Shown: positions 36,768 to 44,682, numbered from the stretch's first letter. The stretch: DNA of 64,000 nucleotides from Actinoplanes couchii (GCF_016862075.1 NZ_BOMG01000006.1:62001-126000); one strand, 5' to 3'. The notes: generated from the letters alone by a model not told the origin. Numbers and translations: made by a program.

Positions 36768-37271
36768 ATGGCGTACGTGGACGAAATTGATTCGGCGATC
36801 GTGCGGGAATTGCAGGCCGACGCCCGGCAGACCAACCGGGACCTCGCCGCCGCGGTCGGCATCGCGCCCTCGACCTGCCTGGAGCGGGTGCGCCTGCTGC
36901 GCGACCGCGGGGTGATCACCGGCTATCACGCGGACATCAGCCTCACCGCGCTCGGGCGGGAGGTGCAGGCGCTGCTCAACGTGCAGGTCCGGCCGCTGAA
37001 CCGGGAGGTGATCGAGGGGTTCAAGGCGTACGCGGCCGGGTTGCCCGAGGTGCTGTCGGTTTTTGTGCTCGCCGGTGGTGACGACTTCCTGGTGCACGTC
37101 GCGGTGCCGAGTGTGGAGGGGCTGCACACGTTCCTGATGGACCGGTTCTCCGGGCGGCGGGAGATCATCGGGTTCCGCAGTTCGGTGATCTACGCCCATC
37201 ACCGGAACCGGGTCATCGCTCCTTCTGGCATTACTCCTTCTGGAAGTGCTCCTTCTGGAAATGCCAGATGA
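36768..37271 (+). CDS. Lrp/AsnC family transcriptional regulator with a repeat-derived C-terminal tail
   Basis: A 167-residue regulator: N-terminal helix-turn-helix (residues 6-60, DEIDSAIVRELQADARQTNRDLAAAVGIAPSTCLERV) and C-terminal RAM effector domain (about 70-145). The last 17 residues, APSGITPSGSAPSGNAR, are encoded by three 15-bp tandem units and are not part of the fold. It likely controls the divergent amino-acid dehydrogenase gene. The gap contains CGAAC/GTTCG arms near 36741-36752. Its 3' end overlaps the convergent methyltransferase gene by 41 bp within the repeat. Confidence 0.9.
   Translation: MAYVDEIDSAIVRELQADARQTNRDLAAAVGIAPSTCLERVRLLRDRGVITGYHADISLTALGREVQALLNVQVRPLNREVIEGFKAYAAGLPEVLSVFVLAGGDDFLVHVAVPSVEGLHTFLMDRFSGRREIIGFRSSVIYAHHRNRVIAPSGITPSGSAPSGNAR
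37218..37262. repeat. Three 15-bp tandem repeats at the overlap of two convergent genes
   Basis: Units at 37218, 37233 and 37248 share the core CTCCTTCTGG. On the plus strand they encode the APSG-type tail of the Lrp protein; on the minus strand they encode HFQKE units at the end of the methyltransferase and supply its TAA stop. Confidence 0.8.
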
Positions 37272-38142
37272 TCAGGACGGGGATGTCCGCCACCGCGGTG
37301 TGCCAGGCCGGGTGCACGTAGCGGACCAGGGACCACGGCCAGGTGTCCCACGGTCCGATTTCGATCGGCGCGTCGTCGTCTTCGGTGGTCCAGGGGTCGC
37401 CCACCGTCCACCGGGGCTCGTCGCACGAACGCACCTGGAAGCCGGCGCTCAATGCCGCGCTGAGGTAGTCCGAGGCCCGGTGCCGGTGGTTGGCGATCAG
37501 GGCCGGGCGGCCGTCGGCGAGGCGCACCCGGGGGACGGAACCGAGGGCGTTCAATTCGGCTGACGCGTCCGAGACGACGAGACTTCCGCCGGGTCGCAGC
37601 ACGCGGGCGAACTCGGCGAAAACCGGCCGCAGATCCGCCACGTGGGTCAGTGCGAGAGCGCAAGTCACGATATTTGCGGACAAATCAGGCACTGGGAGCC
37701 TCTGCAGGGATCCTTCGAGGAACGAAGCGCCCGGCAGCGAGCGGCCCCGAGCCACCGCCAGCATGTCCGGCGACCCGTCCACCCCGATCACCCGATGCCC
37801 CTGCCCGGCCAGCCAGGCACTGTGCCGCCCGGTCCCGCAGGCCGCGTCCACCGCCACCCCCGGCGGCAGCCCGCCGAGAAGCCGGTGCACCACCTCCTCC
37901 TCGGGCGCGAACAGCCCGTTACCGGGATCGTCGTAGGTCTGCGACCACACCCGGTACCCGTCCACGGCGGTGGCCCACTGAACCGCCACCGGCTCCACGT
38001 CCAGCTCGTCCATGGCGAGCAGCCGCCGCATCCCGGCCACCCGGGCCCGGCCGAACTCCGGATCCGAATCCTCGGTGAACGAACGCATCAGGGCCGTACC
38101 CTCGGCCGCCAACAGGAACTCCAGAGCCCGCTGATGAATCAT
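37231..38142 (-). CDS. Class I SAM-dependent methyltransferase
   Basis: A 303-residue methyltransferase, acceptor unknown. The SAM-binding motif I VAVDAACGTGRHSAWLAGQGHRVIGVDGS is near residues 97-125, followed by motif II NIVTCALALTHVADLRPVFAEFARVLRPGG. An N-terminal helical extension of about 60 residues is present. The ATG at 38142 lies 10 bp past the stop of the upstream HAD gene; a GTG at 38178 would overlap that gene. The ribosome site is weak for both. The C-terminal FQKEHFQKE comes from the tandem repeat. It is probably co-transcribed with the HAD gene. Confidence 0.85.
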   Translation of the reverse strand: MIHQRALEFLLAAEGTALMRSFTEDSDPEFGRARVAGMRRLLAMDELDVEPVAVQWATAVDGYRVWSQTYDDPGNGLFAPEEEVVHRLLGGLPPGVAVDAACGTGRHSAWLAGQGHRVIGVDGSPDMLAVARGRSLPGASFLEGSLQRLPVPDLSANIVTCALALTHVADLRPVFAEFARVLRPGGSLVVSDASAELNALGSVPRVRLADGRPALIANHRHRASDYLSAALSAGFQVRSCDEPRWTVGDPWTTEDDDAPIEIGPWDTWPWSLVRYVHPAWHTAVADIPVLIIWHFQKEHFQKE

Positions 38143-38152
38143 CCAGTGATTG

Positions 38153-38752
38153 TCATCGTTCCCACGGCGCGGGTACACGGATATATGCCATGCCGGCCGC
38201 CTCCGCCGCGGCCACCCCGAGGTCGGTGTCCTCGAAGACCAGGCAGTTCTCCGGGGCCACCCCGAGCAGCCGGGCGCCGGTCAGATACCCCTCCGGGTCG
38301 GGTTTCGGCCGCGCGTAGTCCTCGGCGCAGACCAGCACCTCGAACCGGTTCATCAGGTCCAGCGCGGTCAGCGACGCGGTCACCGACTCGCGGGTACTGC
38401 CGGACACCACCCCGAACGGCACCCGCCCGTACGACGCGTCGATGTGCTCGAGCACCCCCGGCACCGCGGTGATCGTCGGGAGCATCGCCTGGAACAGCTC
38501 CTCACGCCGGGCCGCGACCACGTCGATCGGCATGTCCAGACCCTGCATCCGGTTCAGATCGGTGATCACGTCGACGACGGTGCGGCCGCCCCACGAGTAG
38601 AAGAGGTCCTGCGGGAACTCGGCGCCCCACTCGGCCAGGGTCTCCAGCCAGGCCCGATGGTGCGCGGGCATGGAGTCGGTGATGGTCCCGTCGCAGTCGA
38701 ACAGGTAGGCCTTGAATTCGCCGTCCGGCAGGGGTAGCAGCACAAACGGCAC
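38153..38752 (-). CDS. HAD superfamily phosphatase (phosphoglycolate/beta-phosphoglucomutase type)
   Basis: A 199-residue HAD-IA hydrolase. Motif I is FDCDGTITDSM (nucleophile Asp near residue 18), motif II VVSGSTRESV, motif III Lys in ARPKPDPEGY, and motif IV FEDTDLGVAAAEAAGM. The helical cap between motifs I and II suits small phosphosugar or phosphoglycolate substrates. The likely start is GTG 38752 (PFVLLPLPDGEFKAYLFD); a longer frame to 38803 overlaps the divergent gene. It is read together with the methyltransferase gene. Confidence 0.85.
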   Translation of the reverse strand: MPFVLLPLPDGEFKAYLFDCDGTITDSMPAHHRAWLETLAEWGAEFPQDLFYSWGGRTVVDVITDLNRMQGLDMPIDVVAARREELFQAMLPTITAVPGVLEHIDASYGRVPFGVVSGSTRESVTASLTALDLMNRFEVLVCAEDYARPKPDPEGYLTGARLLGVAPENCLVFEDTDLGVAAAEAAGMAYIRVPAPWER

Positions 38753-38801
38753 GCTACGGCCCCGTGCCTGAGCGCGCGGGCACACATGGCAGTTTGGTGA
38801 C

Positions 38802-39425
38802 ATGGACTACCGCCGCACGTACCGCGCCGCCGCCATCGTCTTCGCCGACCTGGTCTCCCGCATTCCCGCGGCCGACCTGAACGGCCCCGGCCTCGGCGAG
38901 TGGACCTTGCGTGACCTGCTCGGGCACACCGTCAGTTCGGCGTTGCGGCAGGTGCCCGCGGTGCTCGCCGACCGGGCGCCGGGCATCGTCGTACCGGTCC
39001 CGGAAGGCTATTTCGCCCTGCTCCGCCTGGCGCCGACCGAGATGGTCGGTGCCGCCCGCACCGCTTCCGCCGACGACGCCCGGGCCACCGGCACCGACCT
39101 CGGCGACGACCCGGCCCGCGAGATCAGCGGCTGGATCGGCAAGGCCACCGCGGCACTGGCAAGCGTCGCCGACGACGACGTGGTCGCCACCCCCGCCGGC
39201 GGCATGCGGGTCCGCGACTGGCTGCCCACCCGCACGTTCGAGCTGGTCGTGCACTCCTCGGACGTGGCAGCCGCGGCCGGCCTGCCCATCGAGTTCGACC
39301 CGGAGACCCTGTCCGAGTCCACCGCACTCGCCGCCCGGGTAGCCGCCCTGACCGGCGGAGGCCTGACAACCTTGCGTTCCCTCACCGGCCGCGGCCCACT
39401 CCCGGAGGGCTTCTCCATCGTCTAG
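38802..39425 (+). CDS. Maleylpyruvate isomerase family (mycothiol-dependent) protein
   Basis: A 207-residue protein of the MDMPI/DinB-like superfamily. The N-terminal four-helix bundle carries GPGLGEWTLRDLLGHT (residues about 28-43) with the first metal-site histidine; the C-terminal part has VRDWLPTRTFELVVHSSDVAAA near 139-160 with another. Members use zinc and mycothiol or other thiols to isomerise or detoxify substrates, which fits an actinobacterium. The specific substrate is unknown. It is divergent from the HAD gene with about 50 bp between starts. Confidence 0.85.
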   Translation: MDYRRTYRAAAIVFADLVSRIPAADLNGPGLGEWTLRDLLGHTVSSALRQVPAVLADRAPGIVVPVPEGYFALLRLAPTEMVGAARTASADDARATGTDLGDDPAREISGWIGKATAALASVADDDVVATPAGGMRVRDWLPTRTFELVVHSSDVAAAAGLPIEFDPETLSESTALAARVAALTGGGLTTLRSLTGRGPLPEGFSIV

Positions 39426-39489
39426 ATCCTTTTCTCGTACGCCACACCACAGCTCTGCCCGGTCCCCGCGAGGTCCGCGCGTCCCGAGA

Positions 39490-39520
39490 CCGACCCGCGA
39501 CCGCCGGGCGTATGCGGTGG
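39490..39520. repeat. Dispersed 31-bp repeat, copy 2 (inverted)
   Basis: The exact reverse complement of 35565-35595, about 3.9 kb away, with weaker flanking similarity. It lies just past the MDMPI-family gene in a stretch (39426-39855) where I see no convincing gene apart from a possible tail of the minus-strand frame starting at 39956. Confidence 0.6.
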
Positions 39521-39690
39521 TCCCTCCCGTTGCCGCAGGAATCCCGGCGACTCGCGCCCGCACCATCAAAGGCTGAACCCTCCCGACCACCTGTCCCGCC
39601 GGCTGGAGAATCATCCCCGGACATCGCGGGGTGAGGACCCGGCCAAACCTGCCGGACGCACGTCGCGGCCGAGGCCAACGGCTGGGAGAC

Positions 39691-39956
39691 CGCGTGGACC
39701 GAGCCCGGACTACGCGGTCACCGGCGCCCACAGCCGCCGGGCCGACCTGAGGCAAGGCTCCCGGGCTGGATACGCCTGAGCTTCCGGGATTGTGCACCGG
39801 AGCCGGGAATCGCTTCACCAGCTCGGTACGGTTCGCTGGGCTGGCCATCTCCCGGTCAAAGCCCTTGACCTCCTGGATCGCGGTCGTCGTCTCCCGGAGC
39901 TTCGACAGCGCCGTGTCGCCCTTCGGCCTGGTCATCCTTCGGTGCTTCGCGGTCAT
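39691..39956 (-). CDS. Possible short gene overlapping the ribbon-helix-helix gene; 3' limit uncertain
   Basis: An ATG at 39956 is preceded by GGAGG at seven bases and opens MTAKHRRMTRPKGDTALSK, then a helical segment EVKGFDREMASPANRTELVKRF to about residue 50. After that the composition becomes shadow-like, and the frame stays open far into the antisense of the neighbouring gene, so the given end is arbitrary. The good start suggests a real gene that has been truncated or fused to foreign sequence. Confidence 0.3.
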
Positions 39957-40113
39957 CCTGCCGCCTCCATTCTTCGTCGATCAGATCCCGGACCACAGCC
40001 GCCAGCGAGTCACCGCGACGGTCGGCAAGAACTCCCAGCCGGTACCGATCCGCTTCGGAAAGCGCGATGTCCAGGGAGGCCGGAAACGCAGTCATTCGGC
40101 CTCGCGTGCCCAT
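39856..40113 (-). CDS. Small ribbon-helix-helix-like protein
   Basis: An 85-residue protein. Residues 7-55 (RMTAFPASLDIALSEADRYRLGVLADRRGDSLAAVVRDLIDEEWRRQ) have the strand-helix-helix pattern of CopG/Arc-type DNA-binding proteins, often antitoxins or plasmid-copy regulators. The last 35 residues are highly charged, Asp/Gly-rich and probably disordered. A second frame with a perfect ribosome site begins inside it at 39956. Whether the pair is a toxin-antitoxin remnant is open. Confidence 0.6.
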   Translation of the reverse strand: MGTRGRMTAFPASLDIALSEADRYRLGVLADRRGDSLAAVVRDLIDEEWRRQDDREAPKDDQAEGRHGAVEAPGDDDRDPGGQGL

Positions 40114-40355
40114 TACTTCTCCGATCTGGAATTGTTCCGGTAATGATTTTCCGGAGAATCTCGGAGTTCGTCAGAATGGCTTCGGCTGCACGAATCGCAC
40201 GGTTACTGACCACACTCGCAGCCGCCGAGTGTGACCGAGTTCCGAGAGGTGATCATGCTGGAGCCACAATTGCGACATGCCAAGACGGGCAATTTGCACT
40301 CAGCCCCAGGTGACGCCCAGAATGAGTTCACCGACAGTCGGGAGGCGAGCAGCCC
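40114..40355. other. Intergenic region with AT-richer segment
   Basis: Divergent gap between the ribbon-helix-helix gene and the small membrane protein gene. It is less GC-rich than its surroundings (for example 40130-40200), fitting promoters in both directions. No palindrome or RNA gene is evident. Confidence 0.4.
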
Positions 40356-40532
40356 ATGTCAATGGATCTTGTTCTCACCAGTTCAGCCGCAGCAGCGGCC
40401 GCCTATTTGATGTTGATTGGCATGATCGCTTTGATCGCCTCGATCCACCCGGACGACAAGCGCCGGGCTGACGCGCACAAGGTCCTGGACAAGCTGATGA
40501 GGTTCGGCCGGAGCCCGTCTCGGCGGCGTTGA
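40356..40532 (+). CDS. 58-residue membrane protein of unknown function
   Basis: A very short gene: MSMDLVLTSSAAAAAYLMLI is the start of one hydrophobic helix (residues 5-29), followed by a charged cytoplasmic tail SIHPDDKRRADAHKVLDKLM and a basic end RSPSRRR. GGGAGG precedes the ATG by ten bases; a second ATG two codons on is possible. Codon use is typical of the genome, and the helix plus amphipathic tail reads as real protein. I cannot name a family. Single-helix proteins of this kind often modulate a larger partner. Confidence 0.6.
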   Translation: MSMDLVLTSSAAAAAAYLMLIGMIALIASIHPDDKRRADAHKVLDKLMRFGRSPSRRR

Positions 40533-40644
40533 GCCGGTGCCCGGGCACCGGGAACACGTGGCCGGGGTGCTCGTCCGCCAGAGGCGGTGGTGGCACCCTC
40601 CACACGCGCCGTCCGGGCCGGTGGATGGCATACGTTTCCGCAGA

Positions 40645-40809
40645 TCAGCAACCAGAAATCCGGAGCGGCCAGCAGGCATCGAACTCGTCCCCGAAGTTCA
40701 ACAGCAACTCGGCGTCCGAGGTGAGCGGCAGGTGGCGAAAGCCCACGGGGACGATTCCGTCGGACGGCCGGATATCCAGGTATGCAGAGCCCCGACTCCG
40801 GTTGGTCAC
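40645..40809 (-). pseudogene. 54-codon frame, possible remnant of a larger regulator gene
   Basis: A GTG with TAGG upstream opens a frame reading AYLDIRPSDGIVPVGFRHLP and then SDAELLLNFGDEFDACWPL before a stop. The pattern recalls the N-terminal domain that precedes some AraC-type regulators (RxLPDG..LLxNxGD), but no helix-turn-helix follows in any frame. I take it as a truncated gene. It could instead be a genuine short protein. Confidence 0.3.
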
Positions 40810-41011
40810 ACCGACCTACTTCACGGGGCGCTTCGCACGCTCCCGCTTCCGGTGGCATCGCTTCCTGGCGTCGACGGTCGGCTCATGGCCGCAGACGATC
40901 TCCGTGCCACGGCATTTGCCGGCGACGGGCTCTCGGATCGCCGCCCGAGGCGCGTGAGCTGGATGCCGAGGGTGAGGAGTGCTCCCTGCCGCCGGGCGGT
41001 GCGGGATCCCG

Positions 41012-41758
41012 CTATGTCCGTACCGAAAGCAGGGGTAGGTCTTTCAGGGCGGGATGAGCCGGTGGCGCGTCGGTGATGATGGCGGTGACGTGGTCCGGCG
41101 GTAGGACCCGGAACGGGGAGGCTGCTCCGATCTTCTCCTCGCTGGCCAGCACGTATGTTTCGGCTGCCCGGCTTGCCAGGGTGCGTTTCATGGCCGCCTC
41201 GTCGGGGTCTCCGGTGGTCAGGCCGGCCTCGTGGTGGACTCCTGTCACGCCCAGCAGGAACAGGTCTGCCGTGATGTCCCGGGCGGCTTCGGCTACGGCC
41301 GCGCCCGAGGTGACGGCGGAGTGTTTGAACAGGCGGCCGCCGAGCACGTAGACGTCGACCGTGGGGTGGCTGACCAGGGCGGCGGCCACGGTCACGCTGT
41401 GCGTGACGATGGTCGCCCGCAGGTCGGCGGGCAGGGCCGCCGTGACCGCCAGGGCTGTGGTGCCGCCGTCGAGCAGGACCGTGCTGCCCGGGCGGATCAG
41501 GGCTGCCGCCGCGGCCGCCACCCGTTCCTTGCTCGTTGTCGCCACTCCGGTTCGGGTGGCGTAGTCCGCGATCGCCGGGGAGATTGGCAACGCGCCGCCG
41601 TAGACGCGCTGGCACAGGCCCGCCGCGGCCATCTCGCGCAGGTCCCGGCGGATGCTGTCCTCCGCCGCGCCCAACTCGGCGGCTATCTCCTTGGCCACCA
41701 GCTTGCCGTCGGCCTGTAGCCGGGTCAGCAGGAAATCTCGGCGCTCCGCGGCCAGCAT
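41012..41758 (-). CDS. DeoR/GlpR family transcriptional regulator of sugar metabolism
   Basis: A 248-residue repressor. The N-terminal winged helix is RRDFLLTRLQADGKLVAKEIAAELGAAEDSIRRDLREMAAAG (residues 6-48) with the DeoR signature. The sugar-phosphate-binding domain has LLDGGTTALAVTAALP, THSVTVAAAL and DLFLLGVTGVHHEAGLT. Ligands of the family are phosphorylated sugars. It is divergent from a DUF4406-like gene with a 59-bp gap containing a GTCGAC-centred imperfect palindrome. No sugar operon is adjacent, so the target is unclear. Confidence 0.88.
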   Translation of the reverse strand: MLAAERRDFLLTRLQADGKLVAKEIAAELGAAEDSIRRDLREMAAAGLCQRVYGGALPISPAIADYATRTGVATTSKERVAAAAAALIRPGSTVLLDGGTTALAVTAALPADLRATIVTHSVTVAAALVSHPTVDVYVLGGRLFKHSAVTSGAAVAEAARDITADLFLLGVTGVHHEAGLTTGDPDEAAMKRTLASRAAETYVLASEEKIGAASPFRVLPPDHVTAIITDAPPAHPALKDLPLLSVRT

Positions 41759-41817
41759 TCCTTGTTTCTCCTTATTGCTGTCGACTGTTGCGTGTTCTTG
41801 AGTGTACGGTAACCGGC

Positions 41818-42171
41818 ATGATGATTCTGATCGCCGGACCCTACCGTTCCGGGACCGGGGACGACCCGGCCCTGCTCGACGCCAACCTGCGCCGTCTCGA
41901 AGAGGCTGCCTGGCCGGTCTTCCAGGCCGGCCACGTGCCGATGATCGGTGAGTGGGTGGCGCTGCCGGTGCTGCGCGGGGCGGGCGGCACGAGCGTTGCC
42001 GACCCGGTGGCCGAGCAGATCATGTACCCGACCGCGGAGCGCCTGCTGGAGCTCTGCGGCGCGGTGCTGCGACTGCCCGGCGCGTCGAAGGGCGCCGACC
42101 AGGACGTGGCAATCGCGCAGAAACGTGGAATTCCCGTCTACTACGACGTGGCATCGATTCCCGCCGCTTGA
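41818..42171 (+). CDS. DUF4406 / nucleoside deoxyribosyltransferase-like protein
   Basis: A 117-residue Rossmann-like protein starting MMILIAGPYRSGTGDDPALL and ending RGIPVYYDVASIP. The AGPYRSG loop, HVPMIGEWVALP and CGAVLRLPGASKGADQDVAIAQKRGIPVY match DUF4406, which is related to nucleoside 2-deoxyribosyltransferases. A nucleotide-handling role is likely but unproven. It is divergent from the DeoR gene, which may regulate it, and 44 bp ahead of a secreted hydrolase gene. Confidence 0.78.
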   Translation: MMILIAGPYRSGTGDDPALLDANLRRLEEAAWPVFQAGHVPMIGEWVALPVLRGAGGTSVADPVAEQIMYPTAERLLELCGAVLRLPGASKGADQDVAIAQKRGIPVYYDVASIPAA

Positions 42172-42215
42172 CAGGGATCGACGGCGGCCGTTGAGTGTTA
42201 CCCGGAGGTGACGCG

Positions 42216-43592
42216 ATGATCGTTCGCCGGGCCGTACTCGTCGCCACACTGATCGCCGGGGTCCTCGTCGGCACTCCGGCCGCCGCCGCCCCGCCGGTGT
42301 GCACCGCACCCACGCCCAGCACCACCCAGCCGGGCTATCTCGTCGCCGATCCGGACTGCGATCCGGACGGGACACCGTTCACCGCGCTCGACGGGGCGCG
42401 GGTGCACACCGGGATCAAGGACGGCGCGGCCTATCGGATCGAGGTGCCGCGGGAGTGGAACGGGAAGCTGGTCGTCTACGCGCACGGCTACCGCGGCACC
42501 GGGACCACGGTGTACGTGGGCAACCCCGACCTGCGCAAGCACTACATCGACCGGGGATTCGCGTGGGCGGCGTCCAGCTACGCGACCAACGGGTACGACG
42601 TGGGGCAGGGCGTGACCGACACGTACGCGCTGCTCGGGATCTTCCGGAAGATCGCCCGGCCGAGCCTGGTCTACATCTCCGGCGCGTCGATGGGCGGGCA
42701 CGTCACGGCGGTGGCGATCGAGAGGTATCCGCGGGCGTTCGCCGGGGCGATGCCGTACTGCGGGGTCCTCGGTGACGTCGAACTGTTCGACTACTTCCTG
42801 GACGCGAACGTGACGGCGGCGGCACTGGCCGGGGTGAGGATCGAGTTCCCGCTGCGGCCGGGCGCCGGCTATCCGGCGCGCTGGGCGGCGCAGGTGGCGC
42901 AGATCCGGGCTTCCCTGGACAAGCCGACCTGGTCCGACGTGCTGGAACGGCGCAGCGGCGGCGAACGGCCCGGCTTCGACGGAGCGTTCGCCTACTGGGA
43001 CGCCGCCTCGCAGAACGAGCTGCCGTTCCTGTTCAGCCTCTGGCCCGGCCTGAGCGGCGGCACGGCCGGCATCGCCTCCGGCAACCTGACCGACAACAGG
43101 CGCACGGTCTACCAGATCGACGACCGGCGGCAGCTCACCAAGACGGAGAAGAAGCTGAACGCCTCGGTGCTGCGGATCGCCCCGACCGCCCGCGACGGCG
43201 TCCCCCGGATCAGCGGCCGGGCGACGATCCCGGTGCTGTCCCTGCACGGCATCGGCGACCTGTTCGTCCCGTTCTCGATGGAGCAGGAGTACGCCCGGAC
43301 CTCACCGCGGTTCGTCTCCCGCGCCATCCGCGACGTGGCGCACTGCGGCTTCACCGCCCCCGAGCTGACCCGAGGCTTCGACGACCTGGTCACCTGGGTC
43401 GAACACGGCCGCCGCCCGGCCGGCGACCCGATCCTGGACCGGCGCGCGGTGGCCGACCCGAACTTCGGCTGCCGCTTCACCGTCGGGACGAGACCGCAGT
43501 TCGCGCCCTGCCCCGCACCGGCTCAGGCGACCGGCCGAAGCCAGGGATCCGGGTCGAGCGCGGCGAAGCCGATGCCGGCCGGCTTCTCGTAG
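42216..43592 (+). CDS. Secreted alpha/beta hydrolase
   Basis: A 458-residue exported hydrolase. The signal peptide (MIVRRAVLVATLIAGVLVG) is cleaved near AAAA-PPV. The oxyanion segment is KLVVYAHGYRGTG, the nucleophile Ser is in YISGASMGGHVTA, the acid probably in LHGIGDLFVP and the histidine in VAHCGFTAPE. The arrangement suits an esterase, lipase or peptidase of polymer-degrading type. GGAGGTGACG precedes the ATG. The final 30 residues (QATGRSQGSGSSAAKP) overlap a small frame on the other strand and look unstructured. Confidence 0.82.
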   Translation: MIVRRAVLVATLIAGVLVGTPAAAAPPVCTAPTPSTTQPGYLVADPDCDPDGTPFTALDGARVHTGIKDGAAYRIEVPREWNGKLVVYAHGYRGTGTTVYVGNPDLRKHYIDRGFAWAASSYATNGYDVGQGVTDTYALLGIFRKIARPSLVYISGASMGGHVTAVAIERYPRAFAGAMPYCGVLGDVELFDYFLDANVTAAALAGVRIEFPLRPGAGYPARWAAQVAQIRASLDKPTWSDVLERRSGGERPGFDGAFAYWDAASQNELPFLFSLWPGLSGGTAGIASGNLTDNRRTVYQIDDRRQLTKTEKKLNASVLRIAPTARDGVPRISGRATIPVLSLHGIGDLFVPFSMEQEYARTSPRFVSRAIRDVAHCGFTAPELTRGFDDLVTWVEHGRRPAGDPILDRRAVADPNFGCRFTVGTRPQFAPCPAPAQATGRSQGSGSSAAKPMPAGFS

Positions 43593-43681
43593 AGGTCCCG
43601 GGTGAGGACGATCATTTCCGGTCGTACGACATCGCCGTTCTCGCTCAGACAGCACCCACCGCCATCTGCCGTGCCGATCAT
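43523..43681 (-). CDS. Possible 52-residue protein translationally coupled to the LysR gene
   Basis: The ATG overlaps the LysR stop as ATGA, a classic coupling signal. The peptide begins MIGTADGGGCCLSENGDVV and ends EKPAGIGFAALDPDPWLRPVA, with RPEMIVLTRDLY between. It has two adjacent cysteines and no hydrophobic helix. It overlaps the 3' end of the convergent hydrolase gene by 70 bp, so one of the two tails may be incidental. No family recognised. Confidence 0.4.
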   Translation of the reverse strand: MIGTADGGGCCLSENGDVVRPEMIVLTRDLYEKPAGIGFAALDPDPWLRPVA

Positions 43682-44580
43682 GCGGCGTACCCGTCGACCG
43701 TGTGCGCCAGGATCTCGCGGAAGGCGCGGGCCGCCGGAGAGGCGGCGCCGGAGAGGCGCTGGGCGGTGAAGATGGTGCGGTGTGGGGCGCCGTCCAGTTC
43801 CAGCAGGCGGGCCGTGGTGCCGCGGCCGGCCCGGATCAGGTCGGGGATCAGGGCGACCGCGTTGCCGGACTCCACCAGGCGCATGTGGGCCTGCAGGTCG
43901 GCGGTCTCGTAGCGGACGTCCGGTTCGAAGCCGGCGCGGCGGCACACCTGTTCGGCGAAGTGCCGGGACGCGGCGCCGTGCGGTTCCATCACCCACGGCA
44001 TGTGCCGGGCGGTGTCCAGGGAGTCGACCGGGTGCAGGGACTGCGGCGGTGGGGGCAGGGCCAGCCGGATCGCGTCGGTGGTCAGGTCGTGCCGGTCCAG
44101 GCCGGGGTGGTGCGGGGCGGCGTGTGCCGGGTACTGCTCGGCGATCACCATGTCGAAGTCGCGGGCCCATGTCTCACGAAGTGCTTCTTCGGGCTCCCGT
44201 TGGGTCATCTCCACCCGCACATCGGGGTACAGGGAAGCCATGGCACGCAGCGTGGCGGGCATGAAGGCGAGCGCCGCCGACTGGAAGACGGCCACCCGCA
44301 CCCGGCCGGTGACGGTGGCCGCGGCGGCCTGCAACCGGGCCTCGGCCCGTTCCAGGGTGTCCAGGACCTCGCCGACCGACGCGACCAGAACCTCGGCCTG
44401 CGGCGTCAGCTGCACCCGGCGCCCGGCTTTGCGCAACAGTTGGGTGCCGGTCTCCCGTTCCAGCTGGCTGAGCTGTTGGGACACGGCGGACGGGGTGAAG
44501 TTGAGGGCTTCGGCGACGGCGGCGATCGTGCCGCGGACGGCCAGTTCGCGCAGCAGGATCAGACGGCGGATCTCCAGCAC
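43678..44580 (-). CDS. LysR family transcriptional regulator
   Basis: A 300-residue regulator with the N-terminal helix-turn-helix (LEIRRLILLRELAVRGTIAAVAEALNFTPSAVSQQLSQLERETG, residues 2-45) and a periplasmic-binding-like effector domain (RVRVAVFQSAALAFMPATL onward). It is divergent from putA across about 100 bp, so it is a good candidate for the proline-responsive activator of that gene, though actinobacterial putA is not always LysR-controlled. GTG start. A short frame is coupled to its stop. Confidence 0.9.
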   Translation of the reverse strand: MLEIRRLILLRELAVRGTIAAVAEALNFTPSAVSQQLSQLERETGTQLLRKAGRRVQLTPQAEVLVASVGEVLDTLERAEARLQAAAATVTGRVRVAVFQSAALAFMPATLRAMASLYPDVRVEMTQREPEEALRETWARDFDMVIAEQYPAHAAPHHPGLDRHDLTTDAIRLALPPPPQSLHPVDSLDTARHMPWVMEPHGAASRHFAEQVCRRAGFEPDVRYETADLQAHMRLVESGNAVALIPDLIRAGRGTTARLLELDGAPHRTIFTAQRLSGAASPAARAFREILAHTVDGYAA

Positions 44581-44682
44581 CGCAATACGTTAGCTCAACT
44601 TAACCACATAGCTCAGAAAGCATCGCTTTTCCTAAGGTGATGCAGGACTTCAGACTGTTGCGCATAACGGAAGGAGTTCCCG
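44581..44682. promoter_or_regulatory. LysR/putA divergent control region
   Basis: The 102-bp gap is AT-richer than its flanks and holds TAGCTCA twice (44591-44597 and 44609-44615), 18 bp apart. GGAAGGAG lies just before the putA start. The repeats are plausible LysR contact sites but do not form the classic T-N11-A palindrome. Confidence 0.35.

Noticed and set aside
36695-36768. TTCTGCCC and GGGCAGAA as an operator pair in the Lrp gap
   Set aside because: Arms are 58 bp apart and short, and the second overlaps the ribosome site; not convincing.
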